The notes: generated by a model from the sequence alone, not told the origin. A stretch of 64,000 bases of DNA from Georgenia yuyongxinii (GCF_006352065.1 NZ_CP040915.1:1240001-1304000); one strand, 5' to 3'; positions 8,296 to 17,502 are shown, counted from the stretch's first letter. Translations and numbers: made by a program.

Positions 8296-8985
8296 ATGGC
8301 ATCGCCGGACCCGCCGTCGCGGGAGTCGCGACTCTCGGCCCTCGCCGCGCTGGAAGACCCCACGCGCAGGGCGCTGTACACCTTCGTCGCAGCCCGGGAG
8401 GCGACGAGCCGAGACGCGGCGGCCGCAGCCCTTGGCCTGAGCCGGAGCACCGCAGCCTTCCACCTCGACCGCCTGGCGCGCGCGGGGCTCCTCGCCGTGG
8501 AGTTCCGGCGGCTGGGGGAGCGGACCGGTCCCGGCTCGGGCCGGCCCGCGAAGATCTACCGTCGGGCGGCGGCGGAGGTGAGCGTGTCCGTGCCGGAGCG
8601 CCAGTACGAGCTCGCCGGGGAGCTGCTCGCGCGTGCCGTGGAGGAGTCCGGGGACGGAGCCGGCCCGGTGCGCGAGGCGCTGCGCCGCGTGGCGCGCGAG
8701 CAGGGCCGGGCCACCGGTGCGGGCGCCACCACCTTCGAGGCCGCGCTCGCGGCAGGCGGGTACGAGCCCCGTCCCGACGCCGCGGGCGGGACCGTGATGG
8801 GCAACTGCCCCTTCCATCGCCTGGCGCAGCAGCACACCGCGCTGGTGTGCGACCTCAACCGGGAGCTGGTCTGCGGGCTGGCCGAGGGGACCGGCGCGGA
8901 GCGGACCGTGCTGACCGACCCGGGCGCCGGCGGCTGCTGCGTTCGGGTGACGTTGCCGGACGAGCCCGGCGCGCCCACCCCCTGA
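8296..8985 (+). CDS. HTH regulator with C-terminal cysteine cluster
   Basis: ArsR/SufR-like transcriptional regulator (229 aa). The N-terminus is a winged helix (DPTRRALYTFVAAREATS, then RSTAAFHLDRLARAGLL). The C-terminal half contains a GNCPFH motif and cysteines spaced C-x13-C-x7-C-x20-CC. That arrangement recalls the COG2345/SufR group, in which such cysteines bind an Fe-S cluster or metal; the exact SufR spacing is not matched, so ligand binding is inferred. It is divergent from the folE operon and is its obvious candidate regulator. Its end faces pepN, 32 bp away. Confidence 0.82.
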   Translation: MASPDPPSRESRLSALAALEDPTRRALYTFVAAREATSRDAAAAALGLSRSTAAFHLDRLARAGLLAVEFRRLGERTGPGSGRPAKIYRRAAAEVSVSVPERQYELAGELLARAVEESGDGAGPVREALRRVAREQGRATGAGATTFEAALAAGGYEPRPDAAGGTVMGNCPFHRLAQQHTALVCDLNRELVCGLAEGTGAERTVLTDPGAGGCCVRVTLPDEPGAPTP

Positions 8986-9017
8986 GGGCACGCACGCCGG
9001 GCCTTGGACGCGCCGGC

Positions 9018-11645
9018 TCAGCGGGCGCGGTCGGCCTGCGGGGCGCGGCGGGCCGCCTCGGCGCGGTCGGCCTCCTGGGCGCGGACGGCGCGGCGGGCGG
9101 CGTCGAGGTTCTCCACCACCAGCCGACGCAGCGCCGGCGCTGCGTCGGGGTGGGCGTCCAGCCACTCCTGGGTCAGCGCGACGACGTCCACCCCGTGCTG
9201 GCGCGCGAGGCCGGCGAGCCGGTGCGGGTACAGGCCGACGACGATGTTCTGCGCCATCTCGCTGGTCTTCTCCGTCCACACCCGGTCAAGCACGTCGAAG
9301 TACGCCCGGGCGAAGGGAGCGAGCAGCGCCCGGTCGTGGACCTGCGGGAACCCGCCGATGACGTTCGACTGCACGGCGTTGGGCAGCGCGTCGGAGTCCA
9401 CGACGTCCGCCCAGGCGCGGGCCTTGTTCGCGGTGGTCGGGATCGCGGCGCGGACCCGGGCAGCGCTCTGGTGCCCGATGGCCGTGGCGTCACGCTCAAG
9501 CTCCGCGTCGATCTCCTGGGCACCGGCGCGCCCGCCGGCGACCAGGCCCTGCAGCAACGTCCAGCGCAGGTCGGTGTCCACGGCCAGGCCGGGTAGCGCC
9601 GTCGTCCCGTCCAGCAGGCCCGCCAGAGCGTCGAGCGCGTCGGCACCAACGGCGTGCGCGGCGAGGGCCCGAACGAGCTGCAGCTGGGTGTCCGAGGCGG
9701 GCGCCGCCGCACGGGCCAGCTCGAGCAGCCGGCCGGCGACCGCCGGCTCGAGCCCGCGGCGTGCCTCAGGTGCGGTGTACGAGCCCAGCGCGGTGGCGAG
9801 CTGGCGGAGCAGCACCTGGACCACCGAGGAGTCGGACTCCGTGGCGACCGCGGTGAGTGCGAGGTCCATGAAGTCCCGGGCCGCCCACTCGCCGTCGCGG
9901 GTCATGTCCCAGGCCGAGGCGAGCACCAGGGCGCGGGGCAGCGACTCCGCGAAGCCGCCCAGGTGCGCGACCGCCGTGGCGAGGGACCGCTCGTCCAGGC
10001 GCACCTTGGCGTAGGCGAGGTCCTCGTCGTTGAGCAGGATGAGGTCCGGGCGGCGCGTGCCGGCGAGCTCGGGCACATCGGTGCGGGCGCCGTCGACGTC
10101 GAGCTCGATGCGCACCGTGCGCTCCAGCCGGGCCTCGGCACCGTCCCCGACGACGTCGTAGCCACCGATGACCAGGCGGTGGGGGCGCAGCTCGGGGTGC
10201 TCGTCCGGCGCCTCCTGGACGACGACGAATGAGGCGATCGTCTCGCCCTCACCCTCGCGGGCCGGCTCCGAGACGATGTCCGGGCGCAGGAGGGTCACGC
10301 CCGCCGCCTCCAGCCAGATCTTCGACCACGAGCCCAGCTCACGCCCGGAGGTGGCCTCGAGCTCGGTGAGCAGGTCGGGCAGCTCGGTGTTGGAGAACGC
10401 GTGCTTCGCGAAGTAGCGCTGGACGCCCGCGAGGAAGGCGTCCCGGCCCACCCAGGCCACGAGCTGCTTGAGGACCGAGGCGCCCTTGGCGTAGGTGATG
10501 CCGTCGAAGTTGACCTCGACGTCCTCCAGGTCGTTGATCGGCGCGACGATCGGGTGAGTGGAGGGCAGCTGGTCCTGGTTGTAGGCCCACGACTTCTCCA
10601 TCGAGGAGAACGTGGTCCACGCGCTGGTCCAGCGGGTGGCCTCGGCGGTGGCGAGGTGAGAGGCGAACTCGGCGAAGGACTCGTTGAGCCAGAGGTCGTT
10701 CCACCAGCGCATCGTCACCAGGTCGCCGAACCACATGTGGGCGAGCTCGTGCAGGATCGTCACCGCACGGCGCTCCACCGTGGCCTCGGGCACCTTCGAG
10801 CGGAAGACGTAGTTCTCCACGATGGTCACCGCGCCCGCGTTCTCCATGGCGCCGGCGTTGAACTCGGGCACGAAGAGCTGGTCGTACTTGGTGAAGGGGT
10901 ACGGCTGGTCGAACGCCTTCTCGTAGAAGGCGAACCCGGCGCGCGTGATGTCCATGATCTCTTCGGCGTCGAGGTGCTCGGCCAAGGAGGCCCGGCAGTA
11001 CACGCCCAGGGGGATGGTCCGCCCGTCGATCGAGGTCAGCTCGCCGGTGACCCGGTGGTAGGGGCCCGCGACGATCGCGGTGAGGTAGGAGGAGATCACC
11101 TCGGTGGGGGCGAAGCGCCATGTCGCGGTGCCCCCGGTGCCCGGTTCGGGGTCGGGCGTGGCGGTGTTGGAGACCACGGTCCAGTGCGCCGGTGCGGTGA
11201 CCGTGAAGGTGAAGGTCGCCTTGAGGTCGGGCTGCTCGAACACTGCGAAGACGCGGCGGGAGTCGGCCACCTCGAACTGCGTGTAGAGGTAGACCTCGCT
11301 GTCCACGGGGTCGACGAAGCGGTGCAGGCCCTCGCCGGTGTTCATGTACCGGCAGGTGGCCATCACCTCGACCACGTTGTGCTCGGCGAGCCCGGTCAGC
11401 GCGAGCCGGGAGTCGGCGAACGCCGCGGTGTCCACCGCGGCGCCGTTGAGGGTGATGCTCTCCACCGACTCGGCGATGAGGTCGAGGAAGGTGCTTGCCC
11501 CGGAGGTGGCGTCGAACCGGAGCGTCGTGGTCGAGCCGAACACCCGCTCGCCCCGGGTGAGGTCGAGCACGACGTCGTAGGTCGACGTGGTGACGGTGCG
11601 AGCCCGCTCCTGGGCTTCGGCGCGGGTGAGGTTCTCTCCGGGCAT
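9018..11645 (-). CDS. pepN: Aminopeptidase N
   Basis: M1-family zinc metallopeptidase (875 aa) that removes N-terminal amino acids from peptides in the cytoplasm. It has the exopeptidase motif GAMEN, the zinc motif HELAHMWFGDLV and the downstream ligand Glu in WLNESFAEF, followed by the long ERAP1-like helical C-terminal domain. Length matches actinobacterial PepN. The ATG at 11645 has a GAAGGAG site; the frame is open a further 47 codons upstream but without family similarity. It is monocistronic and no signal peptide is seen. Confidence 0.96.
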   Translation of the reverse strand: MPGENLTRAEAQERARTVTTSTYDVVLDLTRGERVFGSTTTLRFDATSGASTFLDLIAESVESITLNGAAVDTAAFADSRLALTGLAEHNVVEVMATCRYMNTGEGLHRFVDPVDSEVYLYTQFEVADSRRVFAVFEQPDLKATFTFTVTAPAHWTVVSNTATPDPEPGTGGTATWRFAPTEVISSYLTAIVAGPYHRVTGELTSIDGRTIPLGVYCRASLAEHLDAEEIMDITRAGFAFYEKAFDQPYPFTKYDQLFVPEFNAGAMENAGAVTIVENYVFRSKVPEATVERRAVTILHELAHMWFGDLVTMRWWNDLWLNESFAEFASHLATAEATRWTSAWTTFSSMEKSWAYNQDQLPSTHPIVAPINDLEDVEVNFDGITYAKGASVLKQLVAWVGRDAFLAGVQRYFAKHAFSNTELPDLLTELEATSGRELGSWSKIWLEAAGVTLLRPDIVSEPAREGEGETIASFVVVQEAPDEHPELRPHRLVIGGYDVVGDGAEARLERTVRIELDVDGARTDVPELAGTRRPDLILLNDEDLAYAKVRLDERSLATAVAHLGGFAESLPRALVLASAWDMTRDGEWAARDFMDLALTAVATESDSSVVQVLLRQLATALGSYTAPEARRGLEPAVAGRLLELARAAAPASDTQLQLVRALAAHAVGADALDALAGLLDGTTALPGLAVDTDLRWTLLQGLVAGGRAGAQEIDAELERDATAIGHQSAARVRAAIPTTANKARAWADVVDSDALPNAVQSNVIGGFPQVHDRALLAPFARAYFDVLDRVWTEKTSEMAQNIVVGLYPHRLAGLARQHGVDVVALTQEWLDAHPDAAPALRRLVVENLDAARRAVRAQEADRAEAARRAPQADRAR

Positions 11646-11792
11646 GGGTCTCCTTCGCTCTGCGCCGGCGGGCGCTGGTGGTGCGCGCACGGCACGCACC
11701 CAGCCGATCCTGCCACGCGGCCTGGCGGCGGCCGACCTGATATCCGCGGGCTCGCGGCGCCGCGGGTGCCTGGGGTCCTCGCTCACGACCGA

Positions 11793-12150
11793 TCACGCTG
11801 ACGGGTCCGCCGGCCTTTCGGTCCCCTGTACGGGAGGTGCCCAGGCGGGACGCCGGATCAGGCAGAACGGGTGCCCGGCCGGGTCGGCGTAGTCATGGCT
11901 GGAATCCGGTGCCGTCAGCGGGCGCGCCCCGAGGGTGAGCACCCGGGCGTGTGCGGTCTCGAGGTCGTCGACTTGACGTCGAGGTGGATCTGTTGCGGAT
12001 ACCGAGGGTCCGGCCAGCGCGGTGGCTGGTGGTCGGGAGCACGCTGGAAGGCGATGCCCGGGGCCTGGTCGTGGGACGAGACCACGACCCAGCCGCTGTC
12101 GTAGTGACGGGCAGGCCCACGCCTACGAGGTCGACGATGTGCCCCGCCTC
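11793..12150 (-). pseudogene. VOC/glyoxalase-family protein, frameshifted
   Basis: Minus-strand translation gives a clear vicinal-oxygen-chelate domain, but only by changing frame twice. DSGWVVVSSHDQAPGIAFQR and HLDVK are in one frame. After an apparent one-base loss, VDDLETAHARVLTLGARPLT and then DYADPAGHPFCLIRRP follow in another, ending at a stop at 11793-11795. The N-terminal strand before GVGLPV is also out of frame and shortened. Homologues usually have 110-130 residues in one frame. It is most likely a dead dioxygenase or resistance-type gene; sequencing error at both shifts is the alternative. Confidence 0.75.
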
Positions 12151-12210
12151 ACAGGGCCGAGTAAACGGACACCTGTGTACACGACCCAGCGAGTAACGCA
12201 CCATGAGGGT

Positions 12211-12834
12211 ATGACTGAGACGACCCCCGCCACCGACACCGCCGACTTCTGGTTCGACCCGATGTGCCCCTGGGCCTGGATGACGTCCCGCTGGATCGGC
12301 GAGGTCGAGCAGGTCCGCAACGTCTCCGTGCGCTGGCACGTGATGAGCCTCTCCGTGCTCAACGAGAACCGTGAGCTGCCCGAGGACTACGCCGACCTCA
12401 TGCAGCGTGCCTGGGGCCCGGTCCGCGTGGTCAACGCCGCCCGCGAATTGCACGGCGACGACGTCGTCAAGCCGCTCTACGACGCCCTCGGTACCCGCAT
12501 CCACCTGCAGCAGCGCGGCAACGACCTGCCCGCCGTGATCGACGAGGCGCTCGCCGAGGTCTCGCTGCCCGCCGAGCTCGCGCGGTACGCCGGCACCGAC
12601 GAGCTGGACGAGTCGCTGCGCGCCTCGCACAAGAAGGCCATCGACCTCGTCGGTGAGGACGTCGGCACCCCGGTCGTCGCCGTCAACGGGACCGGCTTCT
12701 TCGGCCCCGTCGTCACGCCCGCCCCCAAGGGCGAGGACGCGGGCAAGCTCTGGGACGGCGCCGTGGCGGTGGCGAGCATCGACGGGTTCTACGAGATCAA
12801 GCGCACACGGACCTCCGGGCCGATCTTCGACTGA
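12211..12834 (+). CDS. DsbA-family mycothiol-dependent nitroreductase-like protein
   Basis: Thioredoxin-fold protein (207 aa) closely resembling Mycobacterium tuberculosis Rv2466c, a mycothiol-dependent nitroreductase/oxidoreductase. Shared blocks include ADFWFDPMCPW, MSLSVLNENR, RAWGPVRV, GEDVGTPVV and the C-terminal KRTRT. The active-site motif is CPWA, not CPWC: Cys19 is kept but the second cysteine is Ala22, so it could work only by a monothiol mechanism with mycothiol. It is apparently monocistronic. The broken VOC gene lies behind its promoter. Confidence 0.85.
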   Translation: MTETTPATDTADFWFDPMCPWAWMTSRWIGEVEQVRNVSVRWHVMSLSVLNENRELPEDYADLMQRAWGPVRVVNAARELHGDDVVKPLYDALGTRIHLQQRGNDLPAVIDEALAEVSLPAELARYAGTDELDESLRASHKKAIDLVGEDVGTPVVAVNGTGFFGPVVTPAPKGEDAGKLWDGAVAVASIDGFYEIKRTRTSGPIFD

Positions 12835-12846
12835 ATGGCGTAGCGT

Positions 12847-12867
12847 GGCCCCGGCCCGAGCGGGGCC
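12847..12867 (+). terminator. Hairpin after DsbA-family gene
   Basis: GGCCCCG (12847-12853) pairs with CGGGGCC (12861-12867) around a 7-nt loop, 12 bp after the stop. There is no T-tract, so termination strength is uncertain. Confidence 0.4.
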
Positions 12868-13020
12868 GTGGCGGGCGCCTTGCGGCGCCGCGCGGCCCGG
12901 CCGTCGCGCCCGCCCAGCCGGCCGGAGCACGCCGGCGCGGAGCCGGGCGCACGGTCGTGCTGCGGGAGCACACCGGCGACTCCCGAGGAGTCAGCACGCC
13001 GGCCCGGGGGAGGAACAGGA

Positions 13021-13596
13021 GTGCGGATGCAGGCAGGAACCCGACGGCTCAGTGGCGCGGAGACCGCGATCGCGGTGGTCGCCGCCGTGCTCGTGCTCGT
13101 CTTCGCCGTGATGGTGGCGATGCGTGTGTCCGGCCCGGGCGGGCAGGCCCCCGCTGCTGCCAGCGGCTCGCAGGAGACCACGGCGACCAGCACCGCTCCC
13201 GAGGAGCCAGCCACCGCGGGTGAGGACCTCTCGGGTGTCTCCTTCGACTTTGCGGCCCCCAGCGGGAACATCGCCTGCAGCATCGACGCCGAACGGGCGC
13301 TGTGCGGGATCGCCGACTTCAGCTACGCCGACTCCATCCCGAGCGCGGTGGTGGCGGCGTGCGAGGGCAGCGTCGGGCACTTCCTCCAGGTGTCCGCCGA
13401 GGGTGCCGAGCTCGTGTGCGACACCTCGGGCCAGCAGCTGCAGATCGACACCTCCGGACTGCCTACCCTCGGCTACGGCCAGGAGCGCACCGCCCAGGGC
13501 TTCACCTGCACCTCGAGCGAGACCGGTATGTCGTGCGCGCACGACGACGCGGGCTACTCCTTCGCCGTACGCCGCGCCGCGTACGACCTGAGCTAG
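13021..13596 (+). CDS. Hypothetical membrane-anchored exported protein
   Basis: No family recognised. The protein (191 aa) has a short basic N-terminus, one hydrophobic helix (about residues 16-36, TAIAVVAAVLVLVFAVMVAM), a Ser/Thr/Ala/Glu-rich linker and a folded part with six cysteines in NIACSI, ALCGIA, AACEG, LVCD, FTCTS and MSCAH, which could form disulfides outside the cell. The GTG at 13021 has GGAGG at 7 nt; the ATG at 13027 is also possible. The MFS gene begins 3 bp after its stop, so the two are probably cotranscribed. Confidence 0.7.
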   Translation: MRMQAGTRRLSGAETAIAVVAAVLVLVFAVMVAMRVSGPGGQAPAAASGSQETTATSTAPEEPATAGEDLSGVSFDFAAPSGNIACSIDAERALCGIADFSYADSIPSAVVAACEGSVGHFLQVSAEGAELVCDTSGQQLQIDTSGLPTLGYGQERTAQGFTCTSSETGMSCAHDDAGYSFAVRRAAYDLS

Positions 13597-13599
13597 CCG

Positions 13600-14838
13600 G
13601 TGAGCGAAGCCGCACCCGCGGGACTGGCCGGCGCCCTTCCCGCACGCAGACTCGGCGCCGCCCTCTTCGCGATGGCGGTCGGCTCCTTCGCGATCGGCAC
13701 CACCGAGTTCGCGACCATGGGTCTGCTGCCCCGGATCGCGGCCGACTTCGGGGCCACCCTGCCGGAGGCCGGCCACCTCGTCTCCGCCTACGCGCTCGGC
13801 GTCGTCGTCGGCGCACCGCTGATCGTGCTGGCCCTGCCACGCACCCCGCGCACCGGCATGCTCGTTGGACTCGCCGTGGCGCTCGCCCTCGGCAACGCCT
13901 TCTCCGCCCTTGCGCCCACCATGCCGACCGTGCTGGTGGCCCGGTTCGTCGCGGGCCTGCCGCACGGGGCGTACTTCGGGATCGCGGCCGTGGTCGCGGC
14001 CGCCATCTCCCCGCCGCAGCGGCGCGGCCGGTCGGTCTCGCTGGTGATGGTGGGCCTGACCGTAGCCACCACCCTGGGCGTGCCGGTCTCCACGGCGCTG
14101 GGTCAGGGCGTCGGGTGGCGCGCCGCGTACTGGCTGGTCACCGTGGTGGCCCTGCTCGCCGCGGTGGCCATCTGGCGGTGGGTGCCGCCGGTCGCGGTCC
14201 GCGCCGGGGCGACGGCCCGGCGAGAGCTCAGCGCGCTGCGATCGCCGCAGCTGTGGCTGGCCGTGGCCACCGGCGCGATCGGATTCGGCGGCATGTTCGC
14301 CGTGTACAGCTACATCACCCCGACGATGACGGACGTAGCCGGTATCGCCGAGAGCCAGGTGCCCTGGGTGCTCGCGCTGTTCGGGGCGGGCATGACGGTG
14401 GGCACGGTGCTCGGCGGACGCCTCGCCGACCGGTCGATCTTCGGGGCGATCTTCACCGGGTTGGCGGCCATGGCCGTGACGCTTGCGCTGTTCGGGGCGG
14501 GTGCGACGGGGCCGGCGCGCGCCGTCCTCCTCGTGGTGTTCGTCGCCGTGGCCAGCCAGTTCATCGGCCCGGCCCTGCAGACCCGGCTGCTGGACGTCTC
14601 GCGCGAGGGGCCCTCGCTGGGGGCGGCCCTGCACCACAGCGCGCTGAACATCGGTAACGCGCTCGGTGCGTGGGTGGGCGGCGTCGTCATCGCTGCCGGT
14701 TACGGCTTGCTTGCCCCGGCCTGGGCCGGGTCCGTGCTCGCCGTGGCGGGCCTGGGCCTCGCCGTGGTCTCGTGGGCGCTCGAGCGCCGTGCGGGCGCCC
14801 CGGCCCGGTTCGGTCAGGCGATCGAGCCGACCGCCTGA
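13600..14838 (+). CDS. MFS transporter, DHA1 drug/sugar efflux type
   Basis: Twelve-helix major facilitator (412 aa). The N-terminal GSFAIGTTEFATMGLLPRIA is typical of the AraJ/Cmx-type DHA1 exporters that pump out arabinose, chloramphenicol or similar compounds. RFVAGLPHGAYFG and the duplicated helix-loop pattern are also present. The GTG start lies 3 bp after the preceding hypothetical gene. Its last 35 bp form the left arm and loop of a very strong hairpin. Substrate unknown. Confidence 0.85.
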   Translation: MSEAAPAGLAGALPARRLGAALFAMAVGSFAIGTTEFATMGLLPRIAADFGATLPEAGHLVSAYALGVVVGAPLIVLALPRTPRTGMLVGLAVALALGNAFSALAPTMPTVLVARFVAGLPHGAYFGIAAVVAAAISPPQRRGRSVSLVMVGLTVATTLGVPVSTALGQGVGWRAAYWLVTVVALLAAVAIWRWVPPVAVRAGATARRELSALRSPQLWLAVATGAIGFGGMFAVYSYITPTMTDVAGIAESQVPWVLALFGAGMTVGTVLGGRLADRSIFGAIFTGLAAMAVTLALFGAGATGPARAVLLVVFVAVASQFIGPALQTRLLDVSREGPSLGAALHHSALNIGNALGAWVGGVVIAAGYGLLAPAWAGSVLAVAGLGLAVVSWALERRAGAPARFGQAIEPTA

Positions 14839-14848
14839 CCGAACCGGG
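14804..14848. terminator. 17-bp perfect hairpin between convergent genes
   Basis: Positions 14804-14820 and 14832-14848 are perfectly complementary around an 11-nt loop. The left arm is coding sequence of the MFS gene and the right arm lies before the stop of the M13 peptidase, so it can terminate both transcripts. Confidence 0.75.
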
Positions 14849-14857
14849 GCGCGCGGG

Positions 14858-16939
14858 TCACCAGATGTGGACGCGCTCCTCGGGCGGGAGGTAGAGCGCG
14901 TCCTCAGGCGTGAGGGCGAAGGCCTCCACGAAGGCGTCCATGTTCCGCACCACCCCGTTGCACCGGAACTCCGCGGGGGAGTGCGGGTCGATCGTCAGCA
15001 GCCGGATGATCTCCGCGTCGCGGCCCTTCTCCCGCCAGATCCGGGCCCAGGAGACGAAGACGCGCTGCAGGCCGGTCAGCCCATCGACCTCCGGGGCGTC
15101 CGCCAACGAGGCGATCCCGTCGGCGCGAAGCGCGATCTCGTAGGCCTTCACCGCGATGGAGAGTCCGCCGAGGTCGCCGATGTTCTCCCCGATGGTCAGG
15201 GCGCCGTTCACATGGTGCGAGCCGTCGAGCTGGGCCGGGGAGTACGCGGCGTACTGCTTGATGAGCACCTTCGTGCGCTGCTCGAACTCCGCGCGGTCCG
15301 CCTCCGTCCACCAGTCCGTCAGGCGCCCGGTGCCGTCGTACTTCGAGCCCTGGTCGTCGAAGCCGTGCCCGATCTCGTGCCCGATGACAGCACCGATGCC
15401 GCCGTAGTTCCACGCGTCGTCGGCCGTAGGGTCGAAGAACGGCGGCTGCAGGATCGCCGCGGGGAAGACGATCTCGTTCATCGTCGGGTTGTAGTAGGCG
15501 TTGACCATCTGCGGCGGCATGAACCACTCGTCGCGATCCATGGGCTTGCCGAGCTTGTCCAGGTCGCGGCGCTCCTCGAACAGGTGCGCCGCGCGCACGT
15601 TGCCGAGCACGTCGGTGGGGTCGATCTCCAGGGCGGAGTAGTCACGCCACTTGTCCGGGTAGCCGATCTTCGGGCGGAACGCGTCGAGCTTGGCCAGTGC
15701 GCGTGCCTTGGTCTCCTCGCCCATCCAGTCCAGGGAGCCGATCGACTCGCGGTAGGCGGCGATGAGGTTGTCGACCAGTCGCTGCATCTGGGCCTTGTGC
15801 TCGGGCGGGAAGTGCCGGGCGACGTACAGCTCGCCGACCGCCTCGCCGAGGCCGCCCTCGACCAGCGCCACCCCGCGCTTCCACCGCTCGCGCAGCTCCT
15901 CGGCGCCGGTGAGGGTGCGGCCGTAGAAGTCGAAGTTCTCGTCCACGAAGGCTTGGGGGAGGTAGGGCGCCCGCGCGTGGACCACGTGCCAGGTGAGCCA
16001 CATCCGCAGCGAGTCCGTGTCCAGGGAGTCCCAGGCCGCCGCGAACGCGGTGAGGTAGGAGGGCATCGCCACGATCGTGTGGTCGAAGGCCCCCTCCGGC
16101 ACGGCCAGGGCGGTGCGCCACAGGTCCCATTCGAACCCCGGCGCGGAGGCGACGAGGTCGGCCCAGTCGGTGGGGTTGTTGATGAGGTCCGCCTCGCGGG
16201 ACTTCACCCGGTCCCAGTGGCCCGCAGCGAGGGTGGTCTCCACCGCCATGACGCGCTCCGCGGCCCCCATCGCCTCGTCCTCGGTGACCAAGCCGGTCAA
16301 TGCGAGCATGGATGCCACGTGCGCGACGTAGGCGGTCCGCACCGCCGCGTGCGCCTCGTCGCGGTAGTAGGACTCGTCCGGCAGGCCGAGGCCGGACTGC
16401 CAGAAGAAGACCGTGTAGCGCTCGGGGTCGTTGAGGTCGGTGTCGACGCCGTAGCCGACGCCGCCGGTGACGCCGGTGGGCTGCAGCGCACCCATGGCCC
16501 GGACGAGCGCGGGCTTGTCGAGCGCGGCCGTGAGCAGCTCCAGGTCGGCGCCCAGCGGGGCGGTGCCGAGCGCCTCGATGCGTTCGGTCGCCATGAACGA
16601 GGCGTAGAGGTCACCGATCTTGCGGGCGTTCTCCGGGCTGCCCAGCCGGGCCGCCGCCTCGGCCGGCGAGGCGTCGCCGGAGGGTGCCGCGGCGTCCCCG
16701 TCAGCTGACTCGCCTTCGGCGCGACGCGCTGCATCCTCGATGATCGCCCGCACCCGCTCCTCGGAGCGGTCGCGCAGCACCAGGAAGGAGCCGTCCCGCG
16801 CCCGGTCGGCCGGGACGACGTGCTCGCGCAGCCACGTGCCGTTGACGTGGCGGAACAGGTCGTCCTGCGGCCGCACAGCGGTGTCCATGGCGTCGAGGTC
16901 GCTCATCGGCGAGGACTCGTTGACATCGGTCGTCGTCAT
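14858..16939 (-). CDS. M13-family zinc metallopeptidase
   Basis: Neprilysin/PepO-type endopeptidase (693 aa) that cuts oligopeptides. The zinc site GHEIGHGFDD, the third ligand region ENIGDLGGL, the substrate-binding NAYYNPTMNEIVFP and the terminal VHIW are all intact. There is no signal peptide or membrane anchor, so it is probably cytoplasmic, as in other actinobacterial M13 enzymes. TAGGGT lies 6 nt before the ATG, with little Shine-Dalgarno sequence, suggesting a leaderless transcript. It is divergent from rpiB. Confidence 0.94.
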   Translation of the reverse strand: MTTTDVNESSPMSDLDAMDTAVRPQDDLFRHVNGTWLREHVVPADRARDGSFLVLRDRSEERVRAIIEDAARRAEGESADGDAAAPSGDASPAEAAARLGSPENARKIGDLYASFMATERIEALGTAPLGADLELLTAALDKPALVRAMGALQPTGVTGGVGYGVDTDLNDPERYTVFFWQSGLGLPDESYYRDEAHAAVRTAYVAHVASMLALTGLVTEDEAMGAAERVMAVETTLAAGHWDRVKSREADLINNPTDWADLVASAPGFEWDLWRTALAVPEGAFDHTIVAMPSYLTAFAAAWDSLDTDSLRMWLTWHVVHARAPYLPQAFVDENFDFYGRTLTGAEELRERWKRGVALVEGGLGEAVGELYVARHFPPEHKAQMQRLVDNLIAAYRESIGSLDWMGEETKARALAKLDAFRPKIGYPDKWRDYSALEIDPTDVLGNVRAAHLFEERRDLDKLGKPMDRDEWFMPPQMVNAYYNPTMNEIVFPAAILQPPFFDPTADDAWNYGGIGAVIGHEIGHGFDDQGSKYDGTGRLTDWWTEADRAEFEQRTKVLIKQYAAYSPAQLDGSHHVNGALTIGENIGDLGGLSIAVKAYEIALRADGIASLADAPEVDGLTGLQRVFVSWARIWREKGRDAEIIRLLTIDPHSPAEFRCNGVVRNMDAFVEAFALTPEDALYLPPEERVHIW

Positions 16940-17046
16940 GCCCCGACCCTACGGCAGGGCACTGACACCGGGCGTGCGGCCGGAGCGCCGGCACCGGTCG
17001 CGGCGAATGGCACGGCCCGCCGTGCCGGCTTGGCACAATGACCCCC

Positions 17047-17502
17047 ATGCGTATCCACATCGCCGCCGATCATGCGGGATTCGAGCTCAAGGCCACGCTC
17101 GTCGAGCACCTCACGGCCGCCGGTCACGACGTCGTCGACCACGGCGCCGAGACCTACGACGCCCAGGACGACTACCCGCCCGTGTGCTTCGCCGCCGGTG
17201 CCGCCGTCGTGGCGGAGCCCGGCTCGCTCGGCATCGTCCTGGGCGGCTCGGGCAACGGTGAGCAGATCGCGGCGAACAAGGTGCCCGGTGTGCGGGCGGC
17301 GCTCGCCTGGAACGTGGAGATCGCGGCCCTCGCCCGTGCGCACAACGACGCCAACGTCGTTGCCCTGGGGGCGCGGCAGCACTCCGTGGACGAGGCGACG
17401 GCGATCGTCGAGGCCTTCCTGGCGGAGCCGTTCTCCGGGGATGCCCGGCACCAGCGCCGGATCGACCTCGTCGCCGCGTACGAGGGCGCCCGCGCCCGCT
17501 GA
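17047..17502 (+). CDS. rpiB: Ribose-5-phosphate isomerase B
   Basis: RpiB (151 aa) interconverts ribose 5-phosphate and ribulose 5-phosphate in the pentose phosphate pathway. The family start MRIHIAADHAGFELK and the motif GGSGNGEQIAANKV are clear; the latter has Glu where E. coli RpiB uses a catalytic Cys, as in the mycobacterial type. I chose the ATG at 17047 over 17038 because homologues start there. CACAAT stands 7 nt before that ATG, which would fit leaderless expression. Confidence 0.93.
   Translation: MRIHIAADHAGFELKATLVEHLTAAGHDVVDHGAETYDAQDDYPPVCFAAGAAVVAEPGSLGIVLGGSGNGEQIAANKVPGVRAALAWNVEIAALARAHNDANVVALGARQHSVDEATAIVEAFLAEPFSGDARHQRRIDLVAAYEGARAR

Noticed and set aside
11893-12930. 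Long minus-strand ORF of 345 codons
   Set aside because: It runs antisense to the DsbA-family gene and through the wrong frame of the VOC pseudogene; composition is that of a GC-rich shadow frame.
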